Part shown: positions 15,900 to 23,705 of the stretch, one piece after another | How positions within the stretch are numbered: position 1 is the first letter of the stretch | Layout of the letters: each line of letters begins with the position of its first letter | Assembly: GCF_003721435.2 (NCBI RefSeq) | Contig: NZ_CP054585.1 | Span: 1,054,001-1,118,000, forward strand | From: Halorubrum sp. CBA1229 | GTDB lineage: Archaea; Halobacteriota; Halobacteria; Halobacteriales; Haloferacaceae | Direction: 5' to 3' | DNA length: 64,000 nucleotides | Notes under the pieces: generated by a model | Told to the model about the DNA's origin: nothing | Seen by the model: only the letters and a program-made list of their open reading frames with translations | Database searches by the model: none | Translations under genes and position numbers: made by a program

Positions 15900-18002
15900 A
15901 TGACTGATCCGACCGAGACGCCCGAGCGGAGCTTCGAGTCGAACCCCTCCGTCTGTCCGTTCTGCGGCGTCGGCTGCGCTATCGAGTACGCCGGCGGCGG
16001 GAGCGCGACCGGCGTCGAGGGGCCGGTGAACGCCCGCGGGGAGATCTGTCCGAAGGGCGCGGCCGCGTTCGACGTCGTCGACCACGAGGACCGCCTGACC
16101 GAGCCGCTCGTCAGGCACGACGGGCGCTTCGTCACGGCGCCGTGGGCGGAGGCGCTCGACCGCGTCGCGAGCGGGATCGGGCGAGTGGTCGACGAGCACG
16201 GCCCGGACGCCGTGCAGTTCTTCGCCTCCTCGAACTGCACGAACGAGGAGAACTACGTCCTCCAGAAGCTCGCGCGCGTCCTCGGGACGAACAACGTCGA
16301 CAACTGCGCGCGGCTCTGTCACGCCTCGACCGTCGCCGCGATGAGCGACCGGCTCGGCGCCGGCGCGATGACGAACACCCTCGACGACCTGCGGGAGGCG
16401 GACTGCGTCTTCGTCAACGGCGCGAACCCGGCGGAGCAACACCCCGTCGCCTTCCGGTCGTACCTCCTCCCGGCGGTCCGCGACGGCGCGACGCTCGTCC
16501 ACGTCGACCCGCGCGCGAACGACACGACCGAGGCGGCCGACGTCCACCTCCCGCTGCGCCCCGGCACCGACATCGAGGTGGCGAACGCGATCGCCGCGGT
16601 CCTGATCGAAGAGGACCTCGTCGACGAGGCGTTCCTCGCCGAGCGGACGACCGGGTTCGACGAGCTCCGCGAGCACCTCGCCGCCGTCGACGTGGGGGAG
16701 AACGCCGAGGCGGCGGGCGTCGACCCGGAGGCGATCCGCGAGGCGGCCCGGGCGTACGGCGAGGCGGACCGCGCCGCGATCGTGACGGGGATGGGAACGA
16801 GCCAGCACCGCTGCGGCACCGACAACGTCCACGCCCTGCTCAACCTCGCGCTGCTGACCGGCAACGTCGGCCGGCCCGGAACCGGCGTCAACCCCCTGCG
16901 GGGCCAGAACAACGTGCAGGGCGCCAGCGACGTCGGCGGCCTCCCGGGCGTGCTCCCCGGCTACGAGCCCGTGACGGACCCGGACGCCCGCGAGCGCGTC
17001 GCCGCGGAGTGGGGGGTCGAACCGCCGAGCGACCCCGGGCTCACCGAGGTCGAGGCGACCCACCGGTTCGGTGACGAGGTGCGGGCGGCGGTGGTCTTCG
17101 GCGAGAACCCGGCGGTCACCGAGCCGAACGCGAGCGCGGTCGCCTCGGCGTTCGAGGAACTTGACTTCTGCGTCGTCATCGACCTGTTCGAGACGGCGAC
17201 CGCGGCCCACGCCGACGTGGTCCTCCCGGGGAGCTCGTGGGCCGAGAAGGCCGGCACCGTGACGAACACCGACCGCCGCGTGATGCGGATGCGGCCCAAC
17301 GCCGACCTCCCCGGGAACGCCCGGCGCGACTTCGAGATTCTGAGTGCGCTCGGGCGGCGGCTGACCGACCGCCCCGCGGAGTTCGAGTACGACGGGCCGG
17401 CGGCGGCCTTCGAGGAGCTGACGCGCGTCGCCCCCATCTACGAGGGGATGAGCTACGAGGGGATCGGCGACGGCTACCAGCGCTGGCCCTTCTCGGCCGA
17501 CGACGGCGCCGGGACGGACGTGTTACACGCGGCGGAGTTCCTCACCGGCGAGCGCACCGCGCCGCTCGCGGTCGTCGACCCCGTCCCGCCCGCAGACGAC
17601 CTCGCCGCCGGCGAGCTGACGCTGACGACCGGCCGCGTGCTCCAGCACTTCAACAGCGGGGCGCTCAGTCGCCGCTCGGACCGCCTGATGGCGATGCGCG
17701 GCGAGGACGCGCTCCAGATCCACCCGGACGACGCGGCCGACCGGGGGATCGAGGACGGGGACCGGGTGACCGTCTCGAACGACCGCGGGACCGTCGAGGT
17801 CGCGGCCGCGGTCACCCCGGCGGTCCGCGAGGGCGTGACGTTCTGTACGTTCCACTACGCGGAGCCGCTCGCGAACGCCCTGACGGGCGACGCGCTCGAT
17901 CCCGAGGCCGGAATCCCGGAGTTCAAGCACTCGGCGGTCACCGTCGAACCGGCCGCCGTCGGCGAGGCGGGGGGCGAGAGCGACGCCGCCGACGCCGACT
18001 GA
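15900..18002 (+). CDS. Molybdopterin oxidoreductase, formate dehydrogenase alpha-like (FdhF/FdhA type)
   Basis: A 700-residue cytoplasmic molybdo-enzyme. An N-terminal [4Fe-4S] motif has Cys19, Cys22, Cys26 and Cys50 (CPFCGVGC...ICPKG). The Mo/W ligand is Cys140 followed by His141 (ARLCHASTVAAM), the Cys form of the FdhF Sec140-His141 pair. LRGQNNVQGASDVGG and the C-terminal molydopterin-binding barrel (LTTGRVLQHFNSGALSRRS) follow. There is no Tat signal and no gene for an iron-sulfur or membrane subunit, or for FdhD, beside it. An assimilatory nitrate reductase is the main alternative, but the Cys-His pair favours formate chemistry. A GTG directly upstream (15897) is an alternative start. 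Confidence 0.85.
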   Translation: MTDPTETPERSFESNPSVCPFCGVGCAIEYAGGGSATGVEGPVNARGEICPKGAAAFDVVDHEDRLTEPLVRHDGRFVTAPWAEALDRVASGIGRVVDEHGPDAVQFFASSNCTNEENYVLQKLARVLGTNNVDNCARLCHASTVAAMSDRLGAGAMTNTLDDLREADCVFVNGANPAEQHPVAFRSYLLPAVRDGATLVHVDPRANDTTEAADVHLPLRPGTDIEVANAIAAVLIEEDLVDEAFLAERTTGFDELREHLAAVDVGENAEAAGVDPEAIREAARAYGEADRAAIVTGMGTSQHRCGTDNVHALLNLALLTGNVGRPGTGVNPLRGQNNVQGASDVGGLPGVLPGYEPVTDPDARERVAAEWGVEPPSDPGLTEVEATHRFGDEVRAAVVFGENPAVTEPNASAVASAFEELDFCVVIDLFETATAAHADVVLPGSSWAEKAGTVTNTDRRVMRMRPNADLPGNARRDFEILSALGRRLTDRPAEFEYDGPAAAFEELTRVAPIYEGMSYEGIGDGYQRWPFSADDGAGTDVLHAAEFLTGERTAPLAVVDPVPPADDLAAGELTLTTGRVLQHFNSGALSRRSDRLMAMRGEDALQIHPDDAADRGIEDGDRVTVSNDRGTVEVAAAVTPAVREGVTFCTFHYAEPLANALTGDALDPEAGIPEFKHSAVTVEPAAVGEAGGESDAADAD

Positions 18003-18087
18003 GAGAGTGTCGCTCGCGCGGTCGGGGACCGGCTTCGCGCCGACCGGCAGGCGGTGCGGTATCACTCGTGAGAGACGGGAGGGCGGG

Positions 18088-18095
18088 CTTATATG
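18088..18095 (+). promoter_or_regulatory. TATA-like box of the HemAT gene
   Basis: CTTATATG lies about 23 bases before the ATG at 18118, which fits a leaderless transcript. Confidence 0.5.
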
Positions 18096-18117
18096 ATCCA
18101 GACGAAGAGGGGCTCGC

Positions 18118-19824
18118 ATGACTGCGTCTGGAGAGTACGGTCGAGACGACTTCGGTCAGGGCGGCCTGAACGAGGGGCTAGACGTCGCGGCGCTGGTCGA
18201 GGAGATCGGCCTCGACGCCGAGGAGATCCGGTGGCGGAAGGAGTTCGTCGGCTTCGACGAGGAGGACGAGCGGCGACTGAGTCGGTACGAGGACGCGTTC
18301 GCGGAGAACGCGGACCGGATCGCGGAGGACTTCTACGAGAACCTCACCGGTCACGAGCAGACCGTCGAAGTGTTGGGCCGGTCGGACAAGGGGCTCGACC
18401 AGCTCAAGCGGACGCAGTCGGCCTACCTCGTGACGCTCGCGAACGGCGAGTACGGAACGGAGTACTTCGAGGACCGAGCGCGGATCGGCAAGATCCATGA
18501 CATGCTGGAGATGCCGATGAAACACTACATCGGCCAGTACGGCGTGTACTACGACCTCATCCTCCCGCTCATCGGCGACCGCCTCGTCGACTCGCTCACC
18601 GACCGGCTGGCCCCCGACGCCGCCGGTGCGGCGGTCGACGACGCGACCGCGACGGCGATAGAGGAGGAGGTCGACGACGCGATCGAGGACCTGCTCTCCG
18701 TCCTCCGGATCGTCAACCTCGACATGCAGGTCGTCACGGACACGTACATCCACTCCTACAGCGAGAAGCTCTCGGAGGTCGTCGAGGAGAACGAGCGGCT
18801 GATGGCGGAGGTGGAAGACGAGGTCGAAGGGCCGATCGGCGACCTGCGCGAGTCGGCGGACGACGTCGCCGACAGCGCCGCCGAGGTCGGCGACGCGGCC
18901 GAGGACCAGTCGGAGCGGGTCGCCGAGATCTCCTCCGAGGTGGCGAACCTCTCGGCGACGGTCGAGGAGGTGGCGTCGACCGCCGACGAGGTCGAGCGGA
19001 CGAGCAGTCGGGCGGAGGCGCTGGCGGAGGACGGGCGGGACGCGGCCGACGACGCCGCGGCGGCCATGGACGACATCGGCGACGCCGTCGACGAGGTCGC
19101 GGACGACGTCGAGGCGCTCAAGGAGCGCGTCGAGGAGATCGACGAGTTCGTCGACGCGATCAACGGCATCGCCGACCAGACGAACTTGCTCGCCCTGAAC
19201 GCCTCGATCGAGGCGGCGCGGGCCGGCGAAGCTGGCGCCGGGTTCGGCGTCGTCGCCGACGAGATCAAGTCGCTCGCGGAGGAGTCGCAGGAGCACGCGA
19301 GCGACATCGAGTCGATGGTCGACGGGATCCGCACCGACACCGAGGAGACGGTCGAGAGCCTCTCGGAGACGACGGTGCGGGTCGACGAGGGGAGCGAGCG
19401 CGTCGACGACGCGACCGAGAACCTCACCGACATCGCCGAGGCGGTGACGGAGACGGCGGACGGGATCGACGAGGTCGCGGACGTGACCGACGAGCAGGCC
19501 GCCGCCGCCGAGGAGATCGCCGCGACGATCGACGGGGTGGTCGAGCAGTCGACCCGGATCAGCGAGCGGATGCAGGAGCTAGCGGCGGAAAGCGAGCGCC
19601 AGTCGGCGGCGGTCGAGGAGGTCGAACGGACCGTGCGCCGGTTGTCCGCGGACGGCGGCGGGGACGGCGGCAGTAGGTCCCGCGCGGCATCCCTGACGGA
19701 CGGCGGTCGGTCGATACCGCCCGGGCTTCCGGAGGGCATCCCCGAGTTCGTGATCGATCGGCTCTCCGACAAGGAACTGCGTGCGATCGCCGCCGGGAAG
19801 CTGGAGATGGACGACCTGCGGTGA
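18118..19824 (+). CDS. hemAT: HemAT-type globin-coupled chemotaxis transducer
   Basis: A 568-residue soluble transducer. Residues about 20-210 form a protoglobin sensor domain with the probable proximal haem ligand His127 (RIGKIHDML) and YGVYYDLILPLI after it. The rest is a long helical methyl-accepting domain, with the signalling tip around residues 350-385 (NLLALNASIEAARAGEAGAG) and Glu-rich adaptation helices either side. HemAT proteins bind oxygen at haem and signal to CheA to steer cells away from or towards oxygen. There is no transmembrane segment or HAMP domain. The C-terminus ends with a short region after a Gly-rich linker (about residues 515-568). Other chemotaxis genes are not linked here. 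Confidence 0.93.
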   Translation: MTASGEYGRDDFGQGGLNEGLDVAALVEEIGLDAEEIRWRKEFVGFDEEDERRLSRYEDAFAENADRIAEDFYENLTGHEQTVEVLGRSDKGLDQLKRTQSAYLVTLANGEYGTEYFEDRARIGKIHDMLEMPMKHYIGQYGVYYDLILPLIGDRLVDSLTDRLAPDAAGAAVDDATATAIEEEVDDAIEDLLSVLRIVNLDMQVVTDTYIHSYSEKLSEVVEENERLMAEVEDEVEGPIGDLRESADDVADSAAEVGDAAEDQSERVAEISSEVANLSATVEEVASTADEVERTSSRAEALAEDGRDAADDAAAAMDDIGDAVDEVADDVEALKERVEEIDEFVDAINGIADQTNLLALNASIEAARAGEAGAGFGVVADEIKSLAEESQEHASDIESMVDGIRTDTEETVESLSETTVRVDEGSERVDDATENLTDIAEAVTETADGIDEVADVTDEQAAAAEEIAATIDGVVEQSTRISERMQELAAESERQSAAVEEVERTVRRLSADGGGDGGSRSRAASLTDGGRSIPPGLPEGIPEFVIDRLSDKELRAIAAGKLEMDDLR

Positions 19825-19879
19825 GTCGGCGGCGCTGACGCGTCGCTCGCGCCCCGAGGCCCGCGGCCGCGGGCCGAAC

Positions 19880-20050
19880 TCAGGGCGCAAAGTACGCGTC
19901 CGGCCCCCGAACCCCGGAGAGTTCGCGGAGAGGACGTGCGCCGCACCGACCGCAGGCGGCCGGCTCGTCGGGGTCGTCGGGGCGCGCGAACACCGTGTCG
20001 CAGGCGTCGCAGGCGACGTAGCGCAGCGCGAGCGACGGAGTGTTGGCCAT
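19880..20050 (-). CDS. 56-residue zinc-ribbon protein
   Basis: A short minus-strand gene starting MANTPSLALRYVACDACD, with two Cys pairs, CDAC (about residues 14-17) and CGRC (about 34-37), spaced as in rubredoxin-like zinc ribbons. It ends GPDAYFAP before TGA. The coding pattern is typical of host genes and the cysteine spacing is hard to get by chance. It sits tail-to-tail with the HemAT gene and back-to-back with npdG. It probably binds Zn structurally or interacts with nucleic acid or protein; no specific role is known to me. Confidence 0.75.
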   Translation of the reverse strand: MANTPSLALRYVACDACDTVFARPDDPDEPAACGRCGARPLRELSGVRGPDAYFAP

Positions 20051-20120
20051 GCTCACAAGAGGCGCTCGACGCGTATCAATCCCGCTCCGAACGGTGGCGA
20101 GGACGGCCGGTCACGCAACC

Positions 20121-20127
20121 CATAAGC
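20121..20127 (+). promoter_or_regulatory. TATA-like box of npdG
   Basis: CATAAGC lies 22 bases before the ATG at 20150, compatible with a leaderless mRNA; the match is moderate. Confidence 0.3.
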
Positions 20128-20149
20128 CGCGAGCGACCCCACTGTACGC

Positions 20150-20818
20150 ATGGAGATCGCGATACTCGGCGGCACCGGCGACATCGGCGAGGGACTGGCC
20201 CTCCGGCTGGCGGCCGACACGCCTCACCGCGTCTCGATCGGCTCGCGCGACGCGGAGAAGGCCGAAAACAAAGCGGAAGAGTACACCACGGAGCTGGAGA
20301 GCCGTGGCCTCGACGCGACGGTCGAGGGCGCCGAGAACGCGGTCGCCGCGGCCGCAGCGAAGGTCGTCGTCCTCGCTGTCCCGCCGTACCACATCGGCGA
20401 CACGGTCGAGGCGATCGCCGACGAGTTGGACGACGGCGACGTCCTCGTCTCGCCGGCGACGGGCATGAAGCGCGACGACGAGGGGTTCCACTACCACAAG
20501 CCCGGCGCGGGCTCGGTGACGCGGATCGCCGCGGACGCCGCGCCGGAGCGCGTCGCCGTCGTCGGCGCGTTCCACAATCTCGCGGCGGCCCGGCTCGCGA
20601 ACCTCGACGCCGACCTCGGGATCGACACGCTCGTGATCGGCGACGACGAGGACGCAAAGCGGACGGTCTCGGACGTCGCGGAGGGGATCGAGGGGCTCCG
20701 CGCGCTCGACGCCGGCGGGATCGCCAACGCGCCCGAGATCGAGGGGCTGACGCCCCTGCTTATCAACGTCGCCTCGAACAACGACGGGCTCCACGACCTC
20801 GGCATCCGATTTAAATAA
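20150..20818 (+). CDS. npdG: F420H2:NADP oxidoreductase NpdG
   Basis: A 222-residue cytoplasmic enzyme that moves hydride between reduced coenzyme F420 and NADP. The N-terminus MEIAILGGTGDIGEGLALRL has the family's GGTGxxG dinucleotide loop. Next come SRDAEKA (phosphate recognition for NADP), VVVLAVPPYHIGDT, and GAFHNLAAARL, which corresponds to the conserved F420-site region of Fno. The ending LLINVASNNDGLHDLGIRFK matches the family. The TAA lies inside an AT-rich ATTTAAATAA stretch (20808-20820) that may serve as the promoter of the next gene. Confidence 0.9.
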   Translation: MEIAILGGTGDIGEGLALRLAADTPHRVSIGSRDAEKAENKAEEYTTELESRGLDATVEGAENAVAAAAAKVVVLAVPPYHIGDTVEAIADELDDGDVLVSPATGMKRDDEGFHYHKPGAGSVTRIAADAAPERVAVVGAFHNLAAARLANLDADLGIDTLVIGDDEDAKRTVSDVAEGIEGLRALDAGGIANAPEIEGLTPLLINVASNNDGLHDLGIRFK

Positions 20819-20875
20819 GCGCTCGCGGGCGTCGTTCCGTTAGGCCTTTGCGCGACCGGTTCCTCCGGACGATAG

Positions 20876-21718
20876 ATGGAGTACCTGGAGCGCCGGGTCG
20901 CGCTGGTCGAGGAACGGCTGGAGGCCGTCATCGACGAGATCGAGCCCGACGAGCTGTCCGACGAGGTCGGCCACGTCGTCCTCGCCGGCGGCAAGCGGGT
21001 CCGCCCGGCGGTGACGATCCTCGCCTGCGAGGCGTTCGACGGCGATCCCGACGACGCCGTCGACTTCGCGGCCGGGATCGAGTTCGTCCACAACGCGTCG
21101 CTCGTGATCGACGACATCATCGACCGCTCGGAGGTCCGGCGCGGCACCCCCTCCGCCTGGGCCGAGTTCGGGTACGGCCCCGCGATCGTCGCCAGCGACG
21201 GCCTGCTCGGCGAGGCGTTCGGGCTGTTCTCCGGGGAGCCGCGCGCGATGCGGACCGTCGCCGAGGCGATGGTCGAGCTCGGCGAGGGCGAGGCGACCGA
21301 GCTCGCGGACCGCCCGACGACGGAGGCGGAGTACATGGAGCTCGCCCGCCGGAAGACCGGCGCGCTGTTCCGGGCCGCCGCCGAGCTCGGCGCGGTCGCC
21401 GGCGGCGCCGATCCCCACGCGATCGACTCGTTCGGCGAGTACGCCGAGCGCGTCGGCGTCGCGTTCCAGATGCGCGACGACGTGCTCGACGCGACCGCCG
21501 ACGCCGACGACCTCGGCAAGCCGACGGGGCAGGACGCCGAGATGGACCGCCCCTCGGTGGTGCAGGTCACGTCGCTGTCCCCCGAGGAGATCGACGAGCG
21601 GGCGCGCGAGCAGTCCGAGCTCGCGCTCGCCGCGCTCGACGACGCCGACCCGCCGGAGACGGAGGCGATCGAGTACCTCCGCGACCTCGCGGAGTTCGTC
21701 GTCGTGCGCGAGCGGTAA
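20876..21718 (+). CDS. Short polyprenyl diphosphate synthase
   Basis: A 280-residue all-alpha prenyltransferase. The first aspartate-rich motif is DDIID (residues 79-83), preceded by EFVHNASLV. The second is DDVLD (about 201-205), followed by DLGKPTGQD. KRVRPA (about 41-46) matches the substrate diphosphate site. Archaeal GGPP synthases are usually about 330-350 residues, so this shorter form may be a paralogue with a different chain length or a minor lipid role. The gene directly follows npdG in the same direction. Confidence 0.85.
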   Translation: MEYLERRVALVEERLEAVIDEIEPDELSDEVGHVVLAGGKRVRPAVTILACEAFDGDPDDAVDFAAGIEFVHNASLVIDDIIDRSEVRRGTPSAWAEFGYGPAIVASDGLLGEAFGLFSGEPRAMRTVAEAMVELGEGEATELADRPTTEAEYMELARRKTGALFRAAAELGAVAGGADPHAIDSFGEYAERVGVAFQMRDDVLDATADADDLGKPTGQDAEMDRPSVVQVTSLSPEEIDERAREQSELALAALDDADPPETEAIEYLRDLAEFVVVRER

Positions 21719-21749
21719 CGCCCGCGACGCGTCGCGGCCGCCGCACGCT

Positions 21750-21759
21750 GTTTATAAAC
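21750..21759. repeat. GTTTATAAAC palindrome between genes
   Basis: A 10-base perfect palindrome in the 127-base gap between the convergent polyprenyl synthase and acidic-protein genes. The core TTTATAAACG resembles the end of the element at 44586-44913. It has no promoter role that I can see because no gene starts here. Confidence 0.3.
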
Positions 21760-21845
21760 GCAGATCGAGTGCGCTCGCTGCGAGAAAAGCGGGAGTTCGT
21801 CGGAACCGTGCGCTCCGCCGGCGAGACGAGAGGCCTCAGGCGTGG

Positions 21846-22508
21846 TTAGCTCTCCGTTTCGGTCTCGTCGTCTTCTTCGTCGTCGTCCTCATCGTCGTCT
21901 TCTTCCTCGTCGTCGTCCTCATCGTCATCTTCCTCGTCGTCATCCTCGTCCGCTTCGTCTTCCGCTTCCTCCTCGTCACTCTCGGCCTCGTCGTCTACAT
22001 CGCTCTCGTCTTCGTCCGATTCGTCCTCATCCGACTCGTCTTCATCTGACTCGTCCTCGTCCGATTCATCTTCGTCCGACTCGTCGTCCTCCTCTTCGTC
22101 GACCTCGTACTCATATTGCTCCTCGACGAGGGTCAGCGAACCGTCCGAAACGACGTACTCCAGTTCGCCCTCCGCGTGGTCGGACTCGTACTCGATCTCG
22201 AGCTCGTCGAGCGACTCGTCGTCGTCGCTGAGGGCCGAGCGGTCGACGGTCGCGGTTCCGTTGGCGTCGGTCGCGACGGTGACCTCCTCGTCGCCCTCGA
22301 CGGTGACCGAGGCGTTCTCAATCGGTTCGCCGCCGTCGGTCACGGTCACGGTCACGGTTTCGTCGTCCAGCGCCGCGTCCATCTCCAGGTCGGAGACGGA
22401 CGCCGACGACGCGCCGGCGTCCGTCTGTGCCACGCCCGTCACCGCGGCACCGCTTCCGGCGACGAGCAGGACCGCCAACACCGCCAGCAGGGATTTTGAG
22501 ACTGTCAT
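21846..22508 (-). CDS. Secreted protein with an Asp/Glu/Ser-repeat tail
   Basis: A 220-residue protein. It has a Sec-type signal peptide (MTVSKSLLAVLAVLLVAGSG, cleavage probably after AVTGVAQ-type sequence near residue 28). A small beta-rich domain of about 100 residues follows, resembling bacterial Ig-like or carboxypeptidase-regulatory folds (ENASVTVEGDEEVTVATDAN). The C-terminal 80 residues are almost only D, E and S, with DESDE units repeated five times and then mixed acidic runs. The tail uses a wider codon set (GAT, GAA, TCT, TCA) than its neighbours, as expected for a slippage-prone repeat. Surface exposure with cation binding is plausible but unproven. Confidence 0.8.
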   Translation of the reverse strand: MTVSKSLLAVLAVLLVAGSGAAVTGVAQTDAGASSASVSDLEMDAALDDETVTVTVTDGGEPIENASVTVEGDEEVTVATDANGTATVDRSALSDDDESLDELEIEYESDHAEGELEYVVSDGSLTLVEEQYEYEVDEEEDDESDEDESDEDESDEDESDEDESDEDESDVDDEAESDEEEAEDEADEDDDEEDDDEDDDEEEDDDEDDDEEDDETETES

Positions 22509-22649
22509 TTGCGAACGGACGAACGGCCGGGACCCACATAAGTCGGGGAAGCCGTGTGACCGATTTTGGGCGCTTTAAGCCGGATTAAGCGGGGAGAGAG
22601 ACTGAGAAGTCGTTTCTTCGGGGGGAAAGGGTCGCGGAAGCCGAACGGG

Positions 22650-23705
22650 TCAGTCGTCGGCGCCCTCGGCCGCCGTCCGGGCGTTCTCCTCGATCGGCTC
22701 GCTCTCCCAGTACGCGTGGTCCGCGTCGGCGCGGAAACACGTCGCCGAGCGACGCTCGCCGACGTCGTACGCCGGCGGCGACGACTCGCGGCAGGCGGCC
22801 CGCGCCTCGGGACACCGGGTGTGGAACCGGCAGCCCGCGGGCGGGTTCCGCGGCGAGGGTACGTCGCCGCGGAGCGTCCGGAACTCCGCCTCTCGGTCCT
22901 CGGTCGTCACCCGCGGGACGCTGGACAGCAGCGCCTCCGTGTACGGGTGCGCCGGGTCCGCGAAGAGCTCGTCGACCGGTCCGGTCTCGACGATCTCGCC
23001 GAGGTACATGACGGCGACGCGGTCGCAGATGTGGCGCACGACGCTCAGGTTGTGCGCGATAAAGAGGTAGGTGAGGCCGAAGTCGTCCTGGAGGTCGTCG
23101 AGCAGGTTGAGGATCTGCGCCTGGACGCTCACGTCGAGCGCCGAGACCGGCTCGTCGAGCACGATGAACTCCGGGTCGACCGCGAGCGCCCGCGCGATCC
23201 CGATCCGCTGGCGCTGCCCGCCCGAGAACTCGTGCGGGTAGCGGTCGATCTGATCGGCGGAGAGCCCGACGCGTTCGAGGAGGTCGCGGGCGGTCTCGCG
23301 CCGCTCGGCCCGGTCGGCGATACCGTGGATCCGGAGCCCCTCGGTGACGATGTCCCCGGCGGTCATGCGCGGGTCGAGGCTGGAGAACGGGTCCTGAAAG
23401 ACGATCTGCGCGCGCTTCCGGAACTCCGTCAGCTCCGCGTCGGTCATCTCCAGTAAGTCCGCCCCGTCGAAGGAGATCCGGCCGTCGGTGGCCTCGCGCA
23501 GGCGGAGGACAGTCTCGCCCGTGGTCGACTTGCCGCAGCCGGACTCGCCGACGAGCCCGAGCGTCTCGCCCTCGGCGACCTCGAAGGAGACGCCGTCGAC
23601 GGCCTTCACGCTCTGTTCCTCGGCGCCGAGCAGCCGGTCGACGAGCGACTGCTCGTCCGCGTAGTACTTCCGGAGCCCCTCGACGGAGAGGAGAGGGTCG
23701 CTCAT
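22650..23705 (-). CDS. dppF: Oligopeptide/dipeptide ABC transporter ATPase (DppF/OppF type)
   Basis: A 351-residue ABC ATPase. Walker A is GESGCGKSTTGETV near residue 55, the signature is FSGGQRQRIGIARAL, and Walker B is FIVLDEPVSALD. The C-terminal oligopeptide domain has a Cys cluster (CRFHTRCPEARAAC) that in DppD/OppD-type ATPases can hold an iron-sulfur cluster. It is the last gene of a five-gene operon transcribed leftwards from 28576, with its start overlapping the stop of dppD. Confidence 0.92.
   Translation of the reverse strand: MSDPLLSVEGLRKYYADEQSLVDRLLGAEEQSVKAVDGVSFEVAEGETLGLVGESGCGKSTTGETVLRLREATDGRISFDGADLLEMTDAELTEFRKRAQIVFQDPFSSLDPRMTAGDIVTEGLRIHGIADRAERRETARDLLERVGLSADQIDRYPHEFSGGQRQRIGIARALAVDPEFIVLDEPVSALDVSVQAQILNLLDDLQDDFGLTYLFIAHNLSVVRHICDRVAVMYLGEIVETGPVDELFADPAHPYTEALLSSVPRVTTEDREAEFRTLRGDVPSPRNPPAGCRFHTRCPEARAACRESSPPAYDVGERRSATCFRADADHAYWESEPIEENARTAAEGADD

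Noticed and set aside
22116-22499. Plus-strand frame opposite the acidic secreted protein
   Set aside because: It is the mirror of an obvious signal-peptide gene and rich in Arg/Val shadow sequence.
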